DNA from: Methylobacterium sp.
GTDB taxonomy: Bacteria; Pseudomonadota; Alphaproteobacteria; Rhizobiales; Beijerinckiaceae
Assembly (NCBI GenBank): GCA_020252865.1
Contig: JADCCH010000375.1
Location: 1 to 7,048, forward strand
Length of the DNA stretch: 7,048 bases
Direction: 5' to 3'
Shown: piece after piece, positions 1 through 6,262 of the stretch
Position numbering within the stretch: the first letter of the stretch is position 1
How the letters are laid out: each line of letters begins with the position of its first letter
Translations under genes and position numbers: made by a program
Notes under the pieces: model-generated
What the model was told of the DNA's origin: nothing
What the model saw: the letters and a program-made list of their open reading frames with translations, nothing else
The model's database searches: none

Positions 1-1160
1 ATTACGCGCTCTTCCTGGCTCTCGAGACGCTGATGATCGGCGTGTTCGTGGCGCTCGATCTCGTGCTGTTCTATGCCTTCTTCGAGGCGGGCCTCATCCC
101 GATGTTCCTGATCATCGGCATCTGGGGCGGGGCGCGGCGCATCTATGCGAGCTTCAAGTTCTTTCTTTATACGCTGCTCGGCTCCGTGCTGATGCTGATC
201 GCCATCATGGCGATGTATTGGACGGCGGGTACGGCGGATATCGTGAAGCTGCTCGCCTTCAGGTTCCCCTCGAACATGCAATACTGGCTGTGGCTCGCCT
301 TCTTCGCGAGCTTCGCGGTGAAGATGCCGATGTGGCCGGTTCATACCTGGCTGCCCGATGCGCATGTGGAGGCGCCGACCGCCGGTTCGGTGATCCTTGC
401 CGGCATCCTGCTGAAGATGGGAGGTTACGGCTTCCTGCGCTTCTCGATCCCCATGTTCCCCGAGGCGAGCCTCTATTTCGCGAATTTCGTCTTCGCGCTT
501 TCGGTCATTGCCATCATCTACACCTCGCTGGTCGCGATGATGCAGGAGGACATCAAGAAGCTGATCGCCTATTCCTCCGTGGCCCATATGGGTTTCGTGA
601 CGATGGGCCTCTTCACGCTGAACGCGCAAGGCGTTCAGGGCGCGGTGTTCCAGATGGTGAGCCACGGGCTCGTTTCCGGTGCGCTCTTCCTCTGTGTCGG
701 CGTGGTCTATGACCGAATGCATACCCGCGAGATCGCGGCCTATGGCGGCCTCGTGAACAGGATGCCGCTCTACGCGCTTGCATTCCTGCTCTTCACCATG
801 GCGAATGTGGGCCTGCCGGGCACGTCCGGCTTCGTGGGGGAGTTCCTCACGCTGCTCGCCTCCTTCAAGGCGAATACCTGGGTCGCGTTCGGCGCGACGA
901 CCGGCGTCATCCTCTCGGCGGCCTATGCGCTCTGGCTCTTCGCCCGTGTCGTCTATGGCCGGATCGAGAAGCACGCGCTCGAGTCGATCCCCGATCTCTC
1001 GCTGCGCGAGATCGCGATCCTCGCGCCGCTCGCCGTGCTCGTCATCTATTACGGCGTGCAGCCGAACGCGATTCTATCCATGAGCCAGGCGAGCGTGGAT
1101 GCGCTGATCGCCGGGTTGCAATCCGGGCTGCCGGCCAAGGCCGCGGCACTTGTGAAATAA
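1..1160 (+). CDS. nuoM: NADH-quinone oxidoreductase subunit M (complex I), 5' partial
   Basis: This is an antiporter-like inner-membrane subunit of respiratory complex I, one of the proton-translocating modules of the membrane arm. The reading frame is open to the left edge (codons from base 3 read [11 protein letters not shown]), so the first ATG at 33 is an internal methionine and about 115 N-terminal residues are missing; 385 residues are visible. Residues expected for proton transfer in this family are present: the glutamate in YAFFE (codon 84-86), the lysine in AVKMP (321-323) followed by HTWLPDAH, the lysine in LLKMGG (414-416), and the glutamate in FVGEF (840-842). By recalled alignment these match E. 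coli NuoM E144, K234, K265 and E407. Hydrophobic helices fill the whole length. It ends with TAA 11 bases before nuoN, so the two are almost certainly cotranscribed. The identification is firm. Confidence 0.97.
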   Translation, partial: YALFLALETLMIGVFVALDLVLFYAFFEAGLIPMFLIIGIWGGARRIYASFKFFLYTLLGSVLMLIAIMAMYWTAGTADIVKLLAFRFPSNMQYWLWLAFFASFAVKMPMWPVHTWLPDAHVEAPTAGSVILAGILLKMGGYGFLRFSIPMFPEASLYFANFVFALSVIAIIYTSLVAMMQEDIKKLIAYSSVAHMGFVTMGLFTLNAQGVQGAVFQMVSHGLVSGALFLCVGVVYDRMHTREIAAYGGLVNRMPLYALAFLLFTMANVGLPGTSGFVGEFLTLLASFKANTWVAFGATTGVILSAAYALWLFARVVYGRIEKHALESIPDLSLREIAILAPLAVLVIYYGVQPNAILSMSQASVDALIAGLQSGLPAKAAALVK

Positions 1161-1171
1161 CGGGTGAAGCC

Positions 1172-2614
1172 ATGAATGTTCCCGTTTCTCCCGTTCCCGA
1201 TTTCGGCCCGGCCTTGCCGGAAATCCTGCTGGCGGTGACTGCACTGGTGCTGGTGCTGATCGGCGCCTTCCGGGGTGATGGCGCGAAGAAGCTCATCGAC
1301 GGCATCGCCATCACCGCGCTGCTCGTGGCCGGCCTGCTGCTGATTGACCAGAGCCCCGGTCGTGTCTCGACCTTCAACGAGGCCTTCGTGGTCGACAGCT
1401 TCGCCCGCGTGATGAAGATCCTCACGCTGATCGGCGCGATTGCCGCGATTGTCATGTCCACACGCTTCCTGCGCGAGGCGAAGATCGCCCGGTTCGAATA
1501 CACGATCCTCATCCTGCTCTCGACCATCGGCATGATGATGATGTGCTCGGCCAACGAGTTGATCTCGCTCTATCTCGGTGTCGAACTGCAAAGCCTCGCG
1601 CTCTATGTCATCGCGACCATGAACCGCGACAACGAGAAGAGCGCCGAAGCGGGCCTGAAATATTTCGTGCTCGGTGCGCTCTCCTCGGGCATGCTTCTCT
1701 ACGGCATGAGCCTCGTCTATGGCTTCACGGGCTCGGTGACCTTCCCGGCCATTGCCAGGGCGGTTTCCGCGCCGGGCGGTGCGGGCGTGATGTTCGGTCT
1801 TGTCTTCATCGTGGCGGGCCTCGCCTTCAAGATGAGCGCCGTGCCTTTCCACATGTGGACGCCCGATGTCTATGAAGGCGCGCCCACGCCCGTGGCCGCC
1901 TTCGTCGCCACCGCGCCCAAGATGGCCGCCGTGGCGATGACCGTGCGCATCCTTGTTGATGGCTTCCTGCCGGTTCTGAAGGATTGGCAGCCGATCATCA
2001 TCTTCGTGGCCATCGCCTCGATGGGCCTTGGGGCCTTCGCCGGCATCGGCCAGCGGAACATCAAGCGCCTGATGGCCTATTCCTCCATCGGCAACATGGG
2101 CTACGCGCTGGTGGGCCTTGCGGCCGGCACGATTGCCGGCGTGGAAGGAATCGTGATCTTCATGGCCATCTACCTCGCCATGACGATCGGCGTTTTCGCG
2201 GTGATCCTCGCGATGCAGATCGATGGCCGGCGCGTGGAGCAGATCACGGATCTGGCGGGTGCCGCGCGCACCAGTCCGGGCCTTGCCTTCGCGATGGCGG
2301 CGCTGCTTTTCTCGCTGATCGGGATTCCGCCGCTCGCGGGCTTCTTTGCGAAGTTCTACGTTTTCGCGGCCGCGATCGAGGCGAAGCTTTTCGTTCTGGC
2401 GGTGATCGGTATCGTGACCAGCGTGGTCTCGGCCTATTACTATCTGCGGATCATCAAGGTGATGTATTTCGATGAGCCGGCCCCGGCCTTCCAGCCCATG
2501 GCCATCGAGCTCAAGAGCCTGATGTGGCTCTCGGCCGGCTTCGTGCTGCTTTTCGCGATTGTCGCCGGCCCGCTGAAGAACGTGGCGCAACTCGCCGCGA
2601 AGTCACTGTTCTGA
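1172..2614 (+). CDS. nuoN: NADH-quinone oxidoreductase subunit N (complex I)
   Basis: This is the third antiporter-like membrane subunit of complex I, with 480 residues, normal for NuoN. The ATG at 1172 follows the weak ribosome-binding sequence GGGTGAAG (1162-1169). Key charged residues lie where expected: E138 in LGVELQSL, K220 in LAFKMSAVPFHMWTPDVYEG, K250 in TAPKMA and K394 in FFAKFYVF. By recalled alignment these match E. coli NuoN E133, K217, K247 and K395. The AYSSIGNMGY signature after K250 is also typical. The protein is hydrophobic throughout, about 14 helices by family. It follows nuoM, as usual at the 3' end of nuo operons. The gene looks intact, with no frameshift. No terminator is visible before birA, whose proposed start is 14 bases downstream, so birA probably depends on the nuo transcript. 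Confidence 0.97.
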   Translation: MNVPVSPVPDFGPALPEILLAVTALVLVLIGAFRGDGAKKLIDGIAITALLVAGLLLIDQSPGRVSTFNEAFVVDSFARVMKILTLIGAIAAIVMSTRFLREAKIARFEYTILILLSTIGMMMMCSANELISLYLGVELQSLALYVIATMNRDNEKSAEAGLKYFVLGALSSGMLLYGMSLVYGFTGSVTFPAIARAVSAPGGAGVMFGLVFIVAGLAFKMSAVPFHMWTPDVYEGAPTPVAAFVATAPKMAAVAMTVRILVDGFLPVLKDWQPIIIFVAIASMGLGAFAGIGQRNIKRLMAYSSIGNMGYALVGLAAGTIAGVEGIVIFMAIYLAMTIGVFAVILAMQIDGRRVEQITDLAGAARTSPGLAFAMAALLFSLIGIPPLAGFFAKFYVFAAAIEAKLFVLAVIGIVTSVVSAYYYLRIIKVMYFDEPAPAFQPMAIELKSLMWLSAGFVLLFAIVAGPLKNVAQLAAKSLF

Positions 2615-2628
2615 GTGGCCGGGAGAGA

Positions 2629-3390
2629 GTGACACTCCGGCTTGATCCCCGTCTGGCGGCATGCGGCTACGCGCTCCGCCACGAGCCGGAAATCGGCTCC
2701 ACCAATTCGGCCGCGAAAGAGGCGCTGCGTGCTGGTGCCGACCGGTTGTGGGTTATTGCCGATGCGCAGAGCGCGGGGCGAGGACGCCACGAGCGCGGCT
2801 GGCTTTCGCCGCCCGGCAACCTCCATGCATCCCTTGCGCTTGTCGCGCCCTGCGAACCCGCAAAGTTTCCGCTTCTTGGCTTCGTGGCCGGTGTTGCGCT
2901 CATCGAGGCCATCACCGCCCTTGCACCGGATCTCGCCTCGCGCCTTGCCTTGAAATGGCCGAACGACATGCTGCTCGACGGGCGGAAGCTCGCTGGCATC
3001 CTGCTGGAGGGCGAGAGCGATCCCGCGGGTCGGCCGGGCGTGGTCATCGGCATGGGCGTCAATGTGGCGCATGCGCCCGAAGGCCTCGACCAGCCGGCGG
3101 CGCATCTGACAGCAAAGACGCCCTGGATCACCCGCGACAGCCTGCTCGATGCGCTTCAGAAGGCCTTTGCCGAGGCGCTCACAATGTTCGATGAGGGAAG
3201 GGGCTTCGCGTCGATCCGCCAACGCTGGCTTGCATCGAGCCTCCCCATGGGCCAAAGGCTGAGGGTCAAGTTGCCGGATGGCGCGCGGGAGGGCTCATTT
3301 TCGGGGCTCGATGCGCAAGGGGCGCTCCGGCTCGAAACGGAATCCGGGCCCGTGACCATTGTTGCGGGCGATGTGTTTGTCCTGCCCTGA
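2629..3390 (+). CDS. birA: Biotin--[acetyl-CoA-carboxylase] ligase, catalytic form without DNA-binding domain
   Basis: This enzyme activates biotin with ATP to biotinyl-AMP and transfers it to a lysine of biotin-dependent carboxylases. With the GTG start at 2629 it has 253 residues. Visible motifs are GSTN (23-26), the biotin/adenylate loop GRGRHERGW (50-58), KWPNDMLLDGRKLAGILLE (109-127) with the catalytic-type lysine in KLAG, and GMGVN (141-145). A small beta-rich C-terminal domain follows (about 207-253). There is no N-terminal helix-turn-helix, so it is a monofunctional group I ligase and not a biotin-operon repressor. The frame stays open upstream to an ATG at 2524, but that start would overlap nuoN by 91 bases and add residues with no family counterpart. 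GTG 2629 is preceded by GGGAG (2621-2625) and gives the usual short lead to GSTN. One oddity is glutamate at position 55, where the loop normally has glycine. The exact start is the least certain part. Confidence 0.93.
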   Translation: MTLRLDPRLAACGYALRHEPEIGSTNSAAKEALRAGADRLWVIADAQSAGRGRHERGWLSPPGNLHASLALVAPCEPAKFPLLGFVAGVALIEAITALAPDLASRLALKWPNDMLLDGRKLAGILLEGESDPAGRPGVVIGMGVNVAHAPEGLDQPAAHLTAKTPWITRDSLLDALQKAFAEALTMFDEGRGFASIRQRWLASSLPMGQRLRVKLPDGAREGSFSGLDAQGALRLETESGPVTIVAGDVFVLP

Positions 3391-3430
3391 GGCGTGACGC
3401 CGGGCGGAGACGGAAAGGTGCCGGCGGGGC

Positions 3431-5095
3431 ATGAAGGAAGAGTCACTGGTTTTCGCGGCTCTCGGGGGCCTCGGCGAAATCGGCATGAACATGGCGCTCT
3501 ACGGCTTCGGCACGGGCAGGAAGCGCCAGTGGCTGATGGTGGATTGCGGCGTTTCCTTCGCGGGGCCGGACCTGCCGGGCATCGACCTCGTGATGCCGGA
3601 TATCCGCTTCATCGAGGCGGAGAAGAAAAACCTTCTGGGCATCGTGATCACCCATGCGCATGAGGACCATTTCGGCGCGCTGGCCGATCTCTGGCCGCGC
3701 CTGGGCGCACCGGTCTACATGACGCCCTTCGCGGCGAACCTCCTGGAAGCGCGGCGCTATTCGGAAGAGAACCGCCCGCATCCACCGGTGCGGGTCATTC
3801 CCCAGCGCGGCGAATTCCGCCTCGGGCCCTTCCATGTCGAGACCGTGCCGGTCGCGCATTCCATCCCCGAGGCGATGGCGCTCGCGATTCGCACGCCGCT
3901 CGGCACCGTGCTGCATAGCGGGGACTGGAAGATCGACGAAACGCCCGTGCTGGGCGAGCCGACGGATGAAACCCGCCTGCGCGCCATCGGCGACGAGGGC
4001 GTGCTCGCGATGATCTCTGATTCCACCAACGTGACACGGGACGGAATCTCGCCTTCCGAGCGTGATGTGCAAGTCTCGCTGCACGATCTCATCGCGCAAT
4101 CCAGGGGCCGGGTGGCGGTCACCACCTTCGCTTCCAACGTCGCGCGCATCCGCGCCGTGGCCGAGGCCGCGAGGGAAGCGGGCCGCGAGGTGATCGTGGT
4201 CGGCCGCGCGATGGATCGCGTGGCGGATGTCGCGGGCGAACTCGACATGCTCGACGGCCTGCCGCCTTTCGTGCCGGTGGATCGCTACAAGAGCATCAGG
4301 CGCGACAAATGCGTGCTGATCCTCACGGGATCTCAGGGCGAGCCGCGCGCGGCGCTCGCGCGCATCGCCTCCGGTGACCATCCCGATGTGGATCTTTCGC
4401 CCGGTGACCGGCTGATCTTCTCCTCGCGCGCCATTCCCGGCAACGAGAAGGCCATCGGCGGCATCATCAACAATCTGGTGAAGCAGGGCGTGGAGGTCAT
4501 CACGGATCGTGACGGTCTCGTGCATGTCTCCGGGCATCCGCGCCGCGAGGAAATGAGTCGGATGTATGAGTGGATCAGGCCCAGGATCGCGATCCCCGCC
4601 CATGGCGAGGCATTGCACCTCACGATGCATCGCGATTTCGCGAAGGCGCAGGGCGTGCGGGACGTGATACGCGCCTATAATGGCGACCTGGTGCAGCTCG
4701 CACCGGGACGCCCGGCCATCATCGACGAGGTGCCCGTCGGCCAGCTCGTGAAGGACGGCAACCTGCTGATCTCCGCGCTGGATGATTGCCTCCGCGAGCG
4801 GCGCAAGCTCGGCTTCGCCGGCACGGCGATCATCGCCATCGGGCTGGATGATCGCGGCAACCGGCTCGGCTCGGTCGATATCGCAACCATCGGCATCCCC
4901 GGCGAGGATGACGAGGGCGAGCCGATGGAGGCGCATCTGCGCGACCTCGTCGAAGAAACCTGGCGCTCCATCCCCAAGAACACGCGCCGCGACCCCGAGG
5001 CCGTGCGGCAGGCGATCGAGCGCGGCGTGCGCGCCGGGATCAATGATCTGTGGGACAAGAAGCCTTATACGAAGGTGCTGATCGTCGAACTCTGA
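3431..5095 (+). CDS. rnj: Ribonuclease J (metallo-beta-lactamase / beta-CASP nuclease)
   Basis: RNase J combines 5'-to-3' exoribonuclease and endonuclease activity. In alphaproteobacteria such as Sinorhizobium it matures the 5' ends of 16S and 23S rRNA and takes part in mRNA decay. The 554 residues match the family length. The zinc-binding motif HAHEDH is at 75-80, further ligands are H143 (in PVAHSIPEA) and D165 (in HSGDWKIDETP), the RNase J signature HVSGH is at 365-369, and H391 lies in IPAHGE. This set parallels B. subtilis RNase J1 H74, H76, D78, H79, H142, D164 and H390. The beta-CASP insertion occupies roughly 200-350, and the C-terminal domain roughly 460-554. All catalytic residues are intact. 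The ATG at 3431 is supported by the family N-terminus (LGGLGEIGMN at 11-20), but the ribosome-binding site is poor: AAGG at 3415-3418 lies 12 bases away. The gap to birA is 40 bases. Confidence 0.96.
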   Translation: MKEESLVFAALGGLGEIGMNMALYGFGTGRKRQWLMVDCGVSFAGPDLPGIDLVMPDIRFIEAEKKNLLGIVITHAHEDHFGALADLWPRLGAPVYMTPFAANLLEARRYSEENRPHPPVRVIPQRGEFRLGPFHVETVPVAHSIPEAMALAIRTPLGTVLHSGDWKIDETPVLGEPTDETRLRAIGDEGVLAMISDSTNVTRDGISPSERDVQVSLHDLIAQSRGRVAVTTFASNVARIRAVAEAAREAGREVIVVGRAMDRVADVAGELDMLDGLPPFVPVDRYKSIRRDKCVLILTGSQGEPRAALARIASGDHPDVDLSPGDRLIFSSRAIPGNEKAIGGIINNLVKQGVEVITDRDGLVHVSGHPRREEMSRMYEWIRPRIAIPAHGEALHLTMHRDFAKAQGVRDVIRAYNGDLVQLAPGRPAIIDEVPVGQLVKDGNLLISALDDCLRERRKLGFAGTAIIAIGLDDRGNRLGSVDIATIGIPGEDDEGEPMEAHLRDLVEETWRSIPKNTRRDPEAVRQAIERGVRAGINDLWDKKPYTKVLIVEL

Positions 5096-5135
5096 GATGC
5101 GCCCCAGAAAAGCGACATGAGAAAGTGAGGAAGCC

Positions 5136-5540
5136 ATGCTCGGACGCCTGAATCATGTCGCCATCGCCGTGAAGGACATTGCCGCGGCGACGCGCGTCTA
5201 CCGCGAGACTTTGGGAGCCGAGGTTTCCGCCCCGCAGGATCTGCCCGAGCATGGCGTGCGGGTGGCTTTCGTGACGCTGCCGAATACCAAGATCGAGTTC
5301 CTCGAGCCGCTGGGGGCCGCAAGCCCCATCGTGAAATTCCTCGAGAAGAACCCCGATGGCGGCATGCATCACCTCTGCTACGAGGTCAGCGACATTCGTG
5401 CGGCGCGCGATGCTCTGATCGCCGGGGGGTTGCGTATTCTGGGTGATGGCGAGCCGAAGATCGGCGCGCATGGCAAGCCGGTTTTATTCCTTCACCCCAA
5501 GGATTGCCTCGGCACGCTGACGGAACTTGAGGAGGTATGA
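5136..5540 (+). CDS. mce: Methylmalonyl-CoA epimerase
   Basis: This enzyme interconverts (S)- and (R)-methylmalonyl-CoA, linking propionyl-CoA carboxylase to methylmalonyl-CoA mutase and so to succinyl-CoA. It is a 134-residue vicinal-oxygen-chelate protein with two beta-alpha-beta-beta-beta modules (about 1-60 and 75-134). Likely metal ligands, by recalled alignment to the Propionibacterium shermanii enzyme, are H7 in LNHVAIAV, E54 in NTKIEFLEPLG (glutamine in that enzyme), H79 in GGMHHLCYEV and E130 in GTLTELEE. The family signatures PEHGV (37-41) and FLHPKDCLGTL (118-128) are also present, which separates it from generic glyoxalases. The ATG at 5136 follows AGGAAG (5128-5133). The gene lies 40 bases after rnj and its stop abuts the DUF1467 start. 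Its pathway link to BirA, which biotinylates propionyl-CoA carboxylase, is inferred from known biochemistry. Confidence 0.95.
   Translation: MLGRLNHVAIAVKDIAAATRVYRETLGAEVSAPQDLPEHGVRVAFVTLPNTKIEFLEPLGAASPIVKFLEKNPDGGMHHLCYEVSDIRAARDALIAGGLRILGDGEPKIGAHGKPVLFLHPKDCLGTLTELEEV
5530..5536 (+). promoter_or_regulatory. Strong ribosome-binding site for the DUF1467 gene
   Basis: AGGAGGT is a near-perfect anti-16S match inside the last codons of mce. It is 6 bases from the ATG at 5543 but directly abuts the ATG at 5537, leaving no spacing there. It therefore favours 5543 as the start and points to translational coupling with mce, whose stop is at 5538-5540. No comparable site precedes the internal ATG at 5651. 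Confidence 0.75.
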
Positions 5541-5542
5541 GC

Positions 5543-5899
5543 ATGAATGCGGTGGATCGGCTGGCGATGCGTCTCTCTGGCCCGGCGCAGGTCGGGCTGG
5601 GCCTGCTCGCAGCCTTCTGCGGCATCGGCATCGTGCTCGCTGTGCTCTACATGCGCTCGGGACAACTGATCTTTTCGCTCGGCACCTCGATCGCGATCTA
5701 TTTCGTCATCTGGTGGTTGGCCCTGTTCACGGTGCTGCCGTTCCGCGTGCGGAGCCAGGTCGAAACCGGCGTGATCGAGGCCGGCTCGGAGCCGGGTGCG
5801 CCACATCAGGCGCATCTGCTGTGGTATGCGCTGGTCACCTCGGGCATAGCGACCCTGGTGAGCGTCATCTTCCTGATCTGGATCGCCCCGCTGATCTGA
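5543..5899 (+). CDS. DUF1467 family small membrane protein, N-terminally extended
   Basis: This is a member of the uncharacterised DUF1467 family; no function is known to me. The 118 residues contain the family core IYFVIWWLALFTVLPFRVRS (52-71) followed by GSEPGAP (81-87) and a C-terminal helix (about 92-114). Family members as I recall them are roughly 80-100 residues with two transmembrane helices, beginning shortly before IYFVIWW. Here an extra hydrophobic helix (about 15-36) precedes the core, giving three predicted helices. The ATG at 5543 is chosen over 5537 because of the ribosome-binding site; starting at 5537 would add only two residues and give a four-base ATGA overlap with mce. The internal ATG at 5651 (residue 37) would give a conventional two-helix protein of 82 residues, but it lacks a ribosome-binding site. 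The gene sits between mce and proS, a common position for the family in Hyphomicrobiales. Confidence 0.85.
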   Translation: MNAVDRLAMRLSGPAQVGLGLLAAFCGIGIVLAVLYMRSGQLIFSLGTSIAIYFVIWWLALFTVLPFRVRSQVETGVIEAGSEPGAPHQAHLLWYALVTSGIATLVSVIFLIWIAPLI

Positions 5900-5928
5900 C
5901 ATGCGCGAGGCCAGCCGGAAAAAGAAAG

Positions 5929-5946
5929 AGGCGGGTTTGCCCGCCT
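5929..5946. terminator. Intrinsic-terminator-like hairpin, best on the minus strand
   Basis: AGGCGGG (5929-5935), loop TTTG and CCCGCCT (5940-5946) form a perfect 7-bp GC-rich stem starting 29 bases after the DUF1467 stop. Read leftward, it is followed by the T-rich tract CTCTTTCTTTTTCC, the classic intrinsic-terminator arrangement. Read rightward, only TTCC follows at once and a T-run (5961-5966) comes 14 bases later, so rightward termination of the operon is plausible but weaker. It may act in both directions. Confidence 0.6.
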
Positions 5947-5988
5947 TCCAGCAAGTCCTTGTTTTTCTTGATCTTGAGCCGGTAAAGC

Positions 5989-6010
5989 GAAGCCGTTCAT
6001 CGGCTTCTTT
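5989..6010 (+). terminator. Second hairpin followed by TTT, possible operon terminator
   Basis: GAAGCCG (5989-5995) and CGGCTTC (6001-6007) pair perfectly over 7 bp around the loop TTCAT. TTTCTC follows on the plus strand. The T-tract is short, so this is a weak rightward terminator candidate that could back up the hairpin at 5929-5946 in ending the nuo-DUF1467 transcript. Confidence 0.4.
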
Positions 6011-6046
6011 CTCGACTGCGACGTTGTTCGCGTCCGCTTTCTCCGA

Positions 6047-6071
6047 ACCGCCTGGCTCAGCGCCCGGCGGT
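6047..6071. other. Imperfect inverted repeat (9 bp with one mismatch)
   Basis: ACCGCC (6047-6052) pairs with GGCGGT (6066-6071). A single T/C mismatch follows, then GGC (6054-6056) pairs with GCC (6062-6064) around the loop TCAGC. CTCCG (6041-6045) could pair with CGGAG (6089-6093) as an outer closing stem. No T-tract follows in either direction, so this is not an obvious terminator. The stop codon of the leftward open frame lies within the loop. Its role is unknown. Confidence 0.4.
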
Positions 6072-6233
6072 GGCGGTGTCCTCCCGAACGGAGCGAATGA
6101 AGCAGGTCTGCAGGCGCTTGTCATCATGCACTGCAACATAACGGGAAAAAGCGGTGCAGGGGGGCAATTCCCATTCGCCGAGAAGTGTGACAGAAGCGCC
6201 TTCGAAAAGGGCATCATGGCCCTCCGAAGTGAT
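6057..6233 (-). other. Unassigned 58-codon minus-strand open frame, no start codon; possible gene remnant
   Basis: Read leftward from an in-frame stop at 6234-6236 to TGA at 6057-6059, the frame is open for 58 codons. It has mixed, protein-like content, including LLGEWELPPCTAFSRYVAVH and then DDKRLQTCFIRSVRED. G+C by codon position is about 64, 52 and 64 percent over these 58 codons: the dip at position two is coding-like, but position three is lower than in neighbouring genes. There is no ATG. The only candidate starts are a TTG at codon 23 and a GTG at codon 35, both without a ribosome-binding site. A good leftward terminator-like hairpin lies at 5929-5946. I do not recognise the family. 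It could be the 3' remnant of a decayed gene, part of a leftward RNA, or chance. Confidence 0.2.
6200..6229. other. Two-part inverted repeat just upstream of proS
   Basis: CTTCG (6200-6204) pairs with CGAAG (6225-6229), and inside it AGGGC (6208-6212) pairs with GCCCT (6219-6223) around the loop ATCATG. The two stems are separated by an AAA/C internal loop. It ends 33 bases before the proS ATG, so in a proS leader it would sit just upstream of the ribosome-binding site. Read leftward, the inner stem is followed by TTTT. It may be a leader structure, an operator-like palindrome or nothing functional. Confidence 0.35.
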
Positions 6234-6262
6234 TCAGCAGGCCGGTTCGCGGAGCCTTCCCG

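Larger units (their letters stand above)
5900..6262. other. 363-base spacer without a convincing complete gene; structured
   Basis: This is the only long non-coding stretch in the window, lying between the DUF1467 stop and proS. It contains four inverted repeats (5929-5946, 5989-6007, 6047-6071, 6200-6229) and a protein-like minus-strand open frame (6057-6233). Its codon-like composition is less GC-rich than the genes around it. It probably contains the proS promoter, because the upstream operon appears to end here, but I could not recognise a clear -35/-10 pair. No tRNA, known riboswitch or T-box pattern was recognised. Confidence 0.7.

Noticed and set aside
1049..2590. 513-codon open frame on the minus strand opposite nuoN
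   Set aside because: Its translation is rich in His, Arg, Asp and Glu with no recognisable domain, as expected for the antisense of a GC-rich gene. NuoN on the plus strand is certain.
2524..2628. Upstream ATG extension of birA
   Set aside because: It would overlap nuoN by 91 bases, and the added residues (Arg-rich, out of frame with nuoN) have no counterpart in biotin ligases. A helix-turn-helix domain would need about 60 or more residues of a different kind.
5118..5129. Tiny ATG-AGA-AAG-TGA frame just upstream of mce
   Set aside because: A three-codon frame is expected by chance and has no ribosome-binding site.
3443..5137. 564-codon open frame on the minus strand opposite rnj
   Set aside because: It mirrors RNase J almost end to end and is His/Arg/Asp-rich. 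It is a codon-bias shadow with no domain.
6118..6146. TTGTCA / CATAAC as a proS promoter
   Set aside because: TTGTCA (6118-6123) and CATAAC (6137-6142) are only 13 bases apart, and at 17-bp spacing the sequence is ACGGGA. This is too poor a match to annotate.
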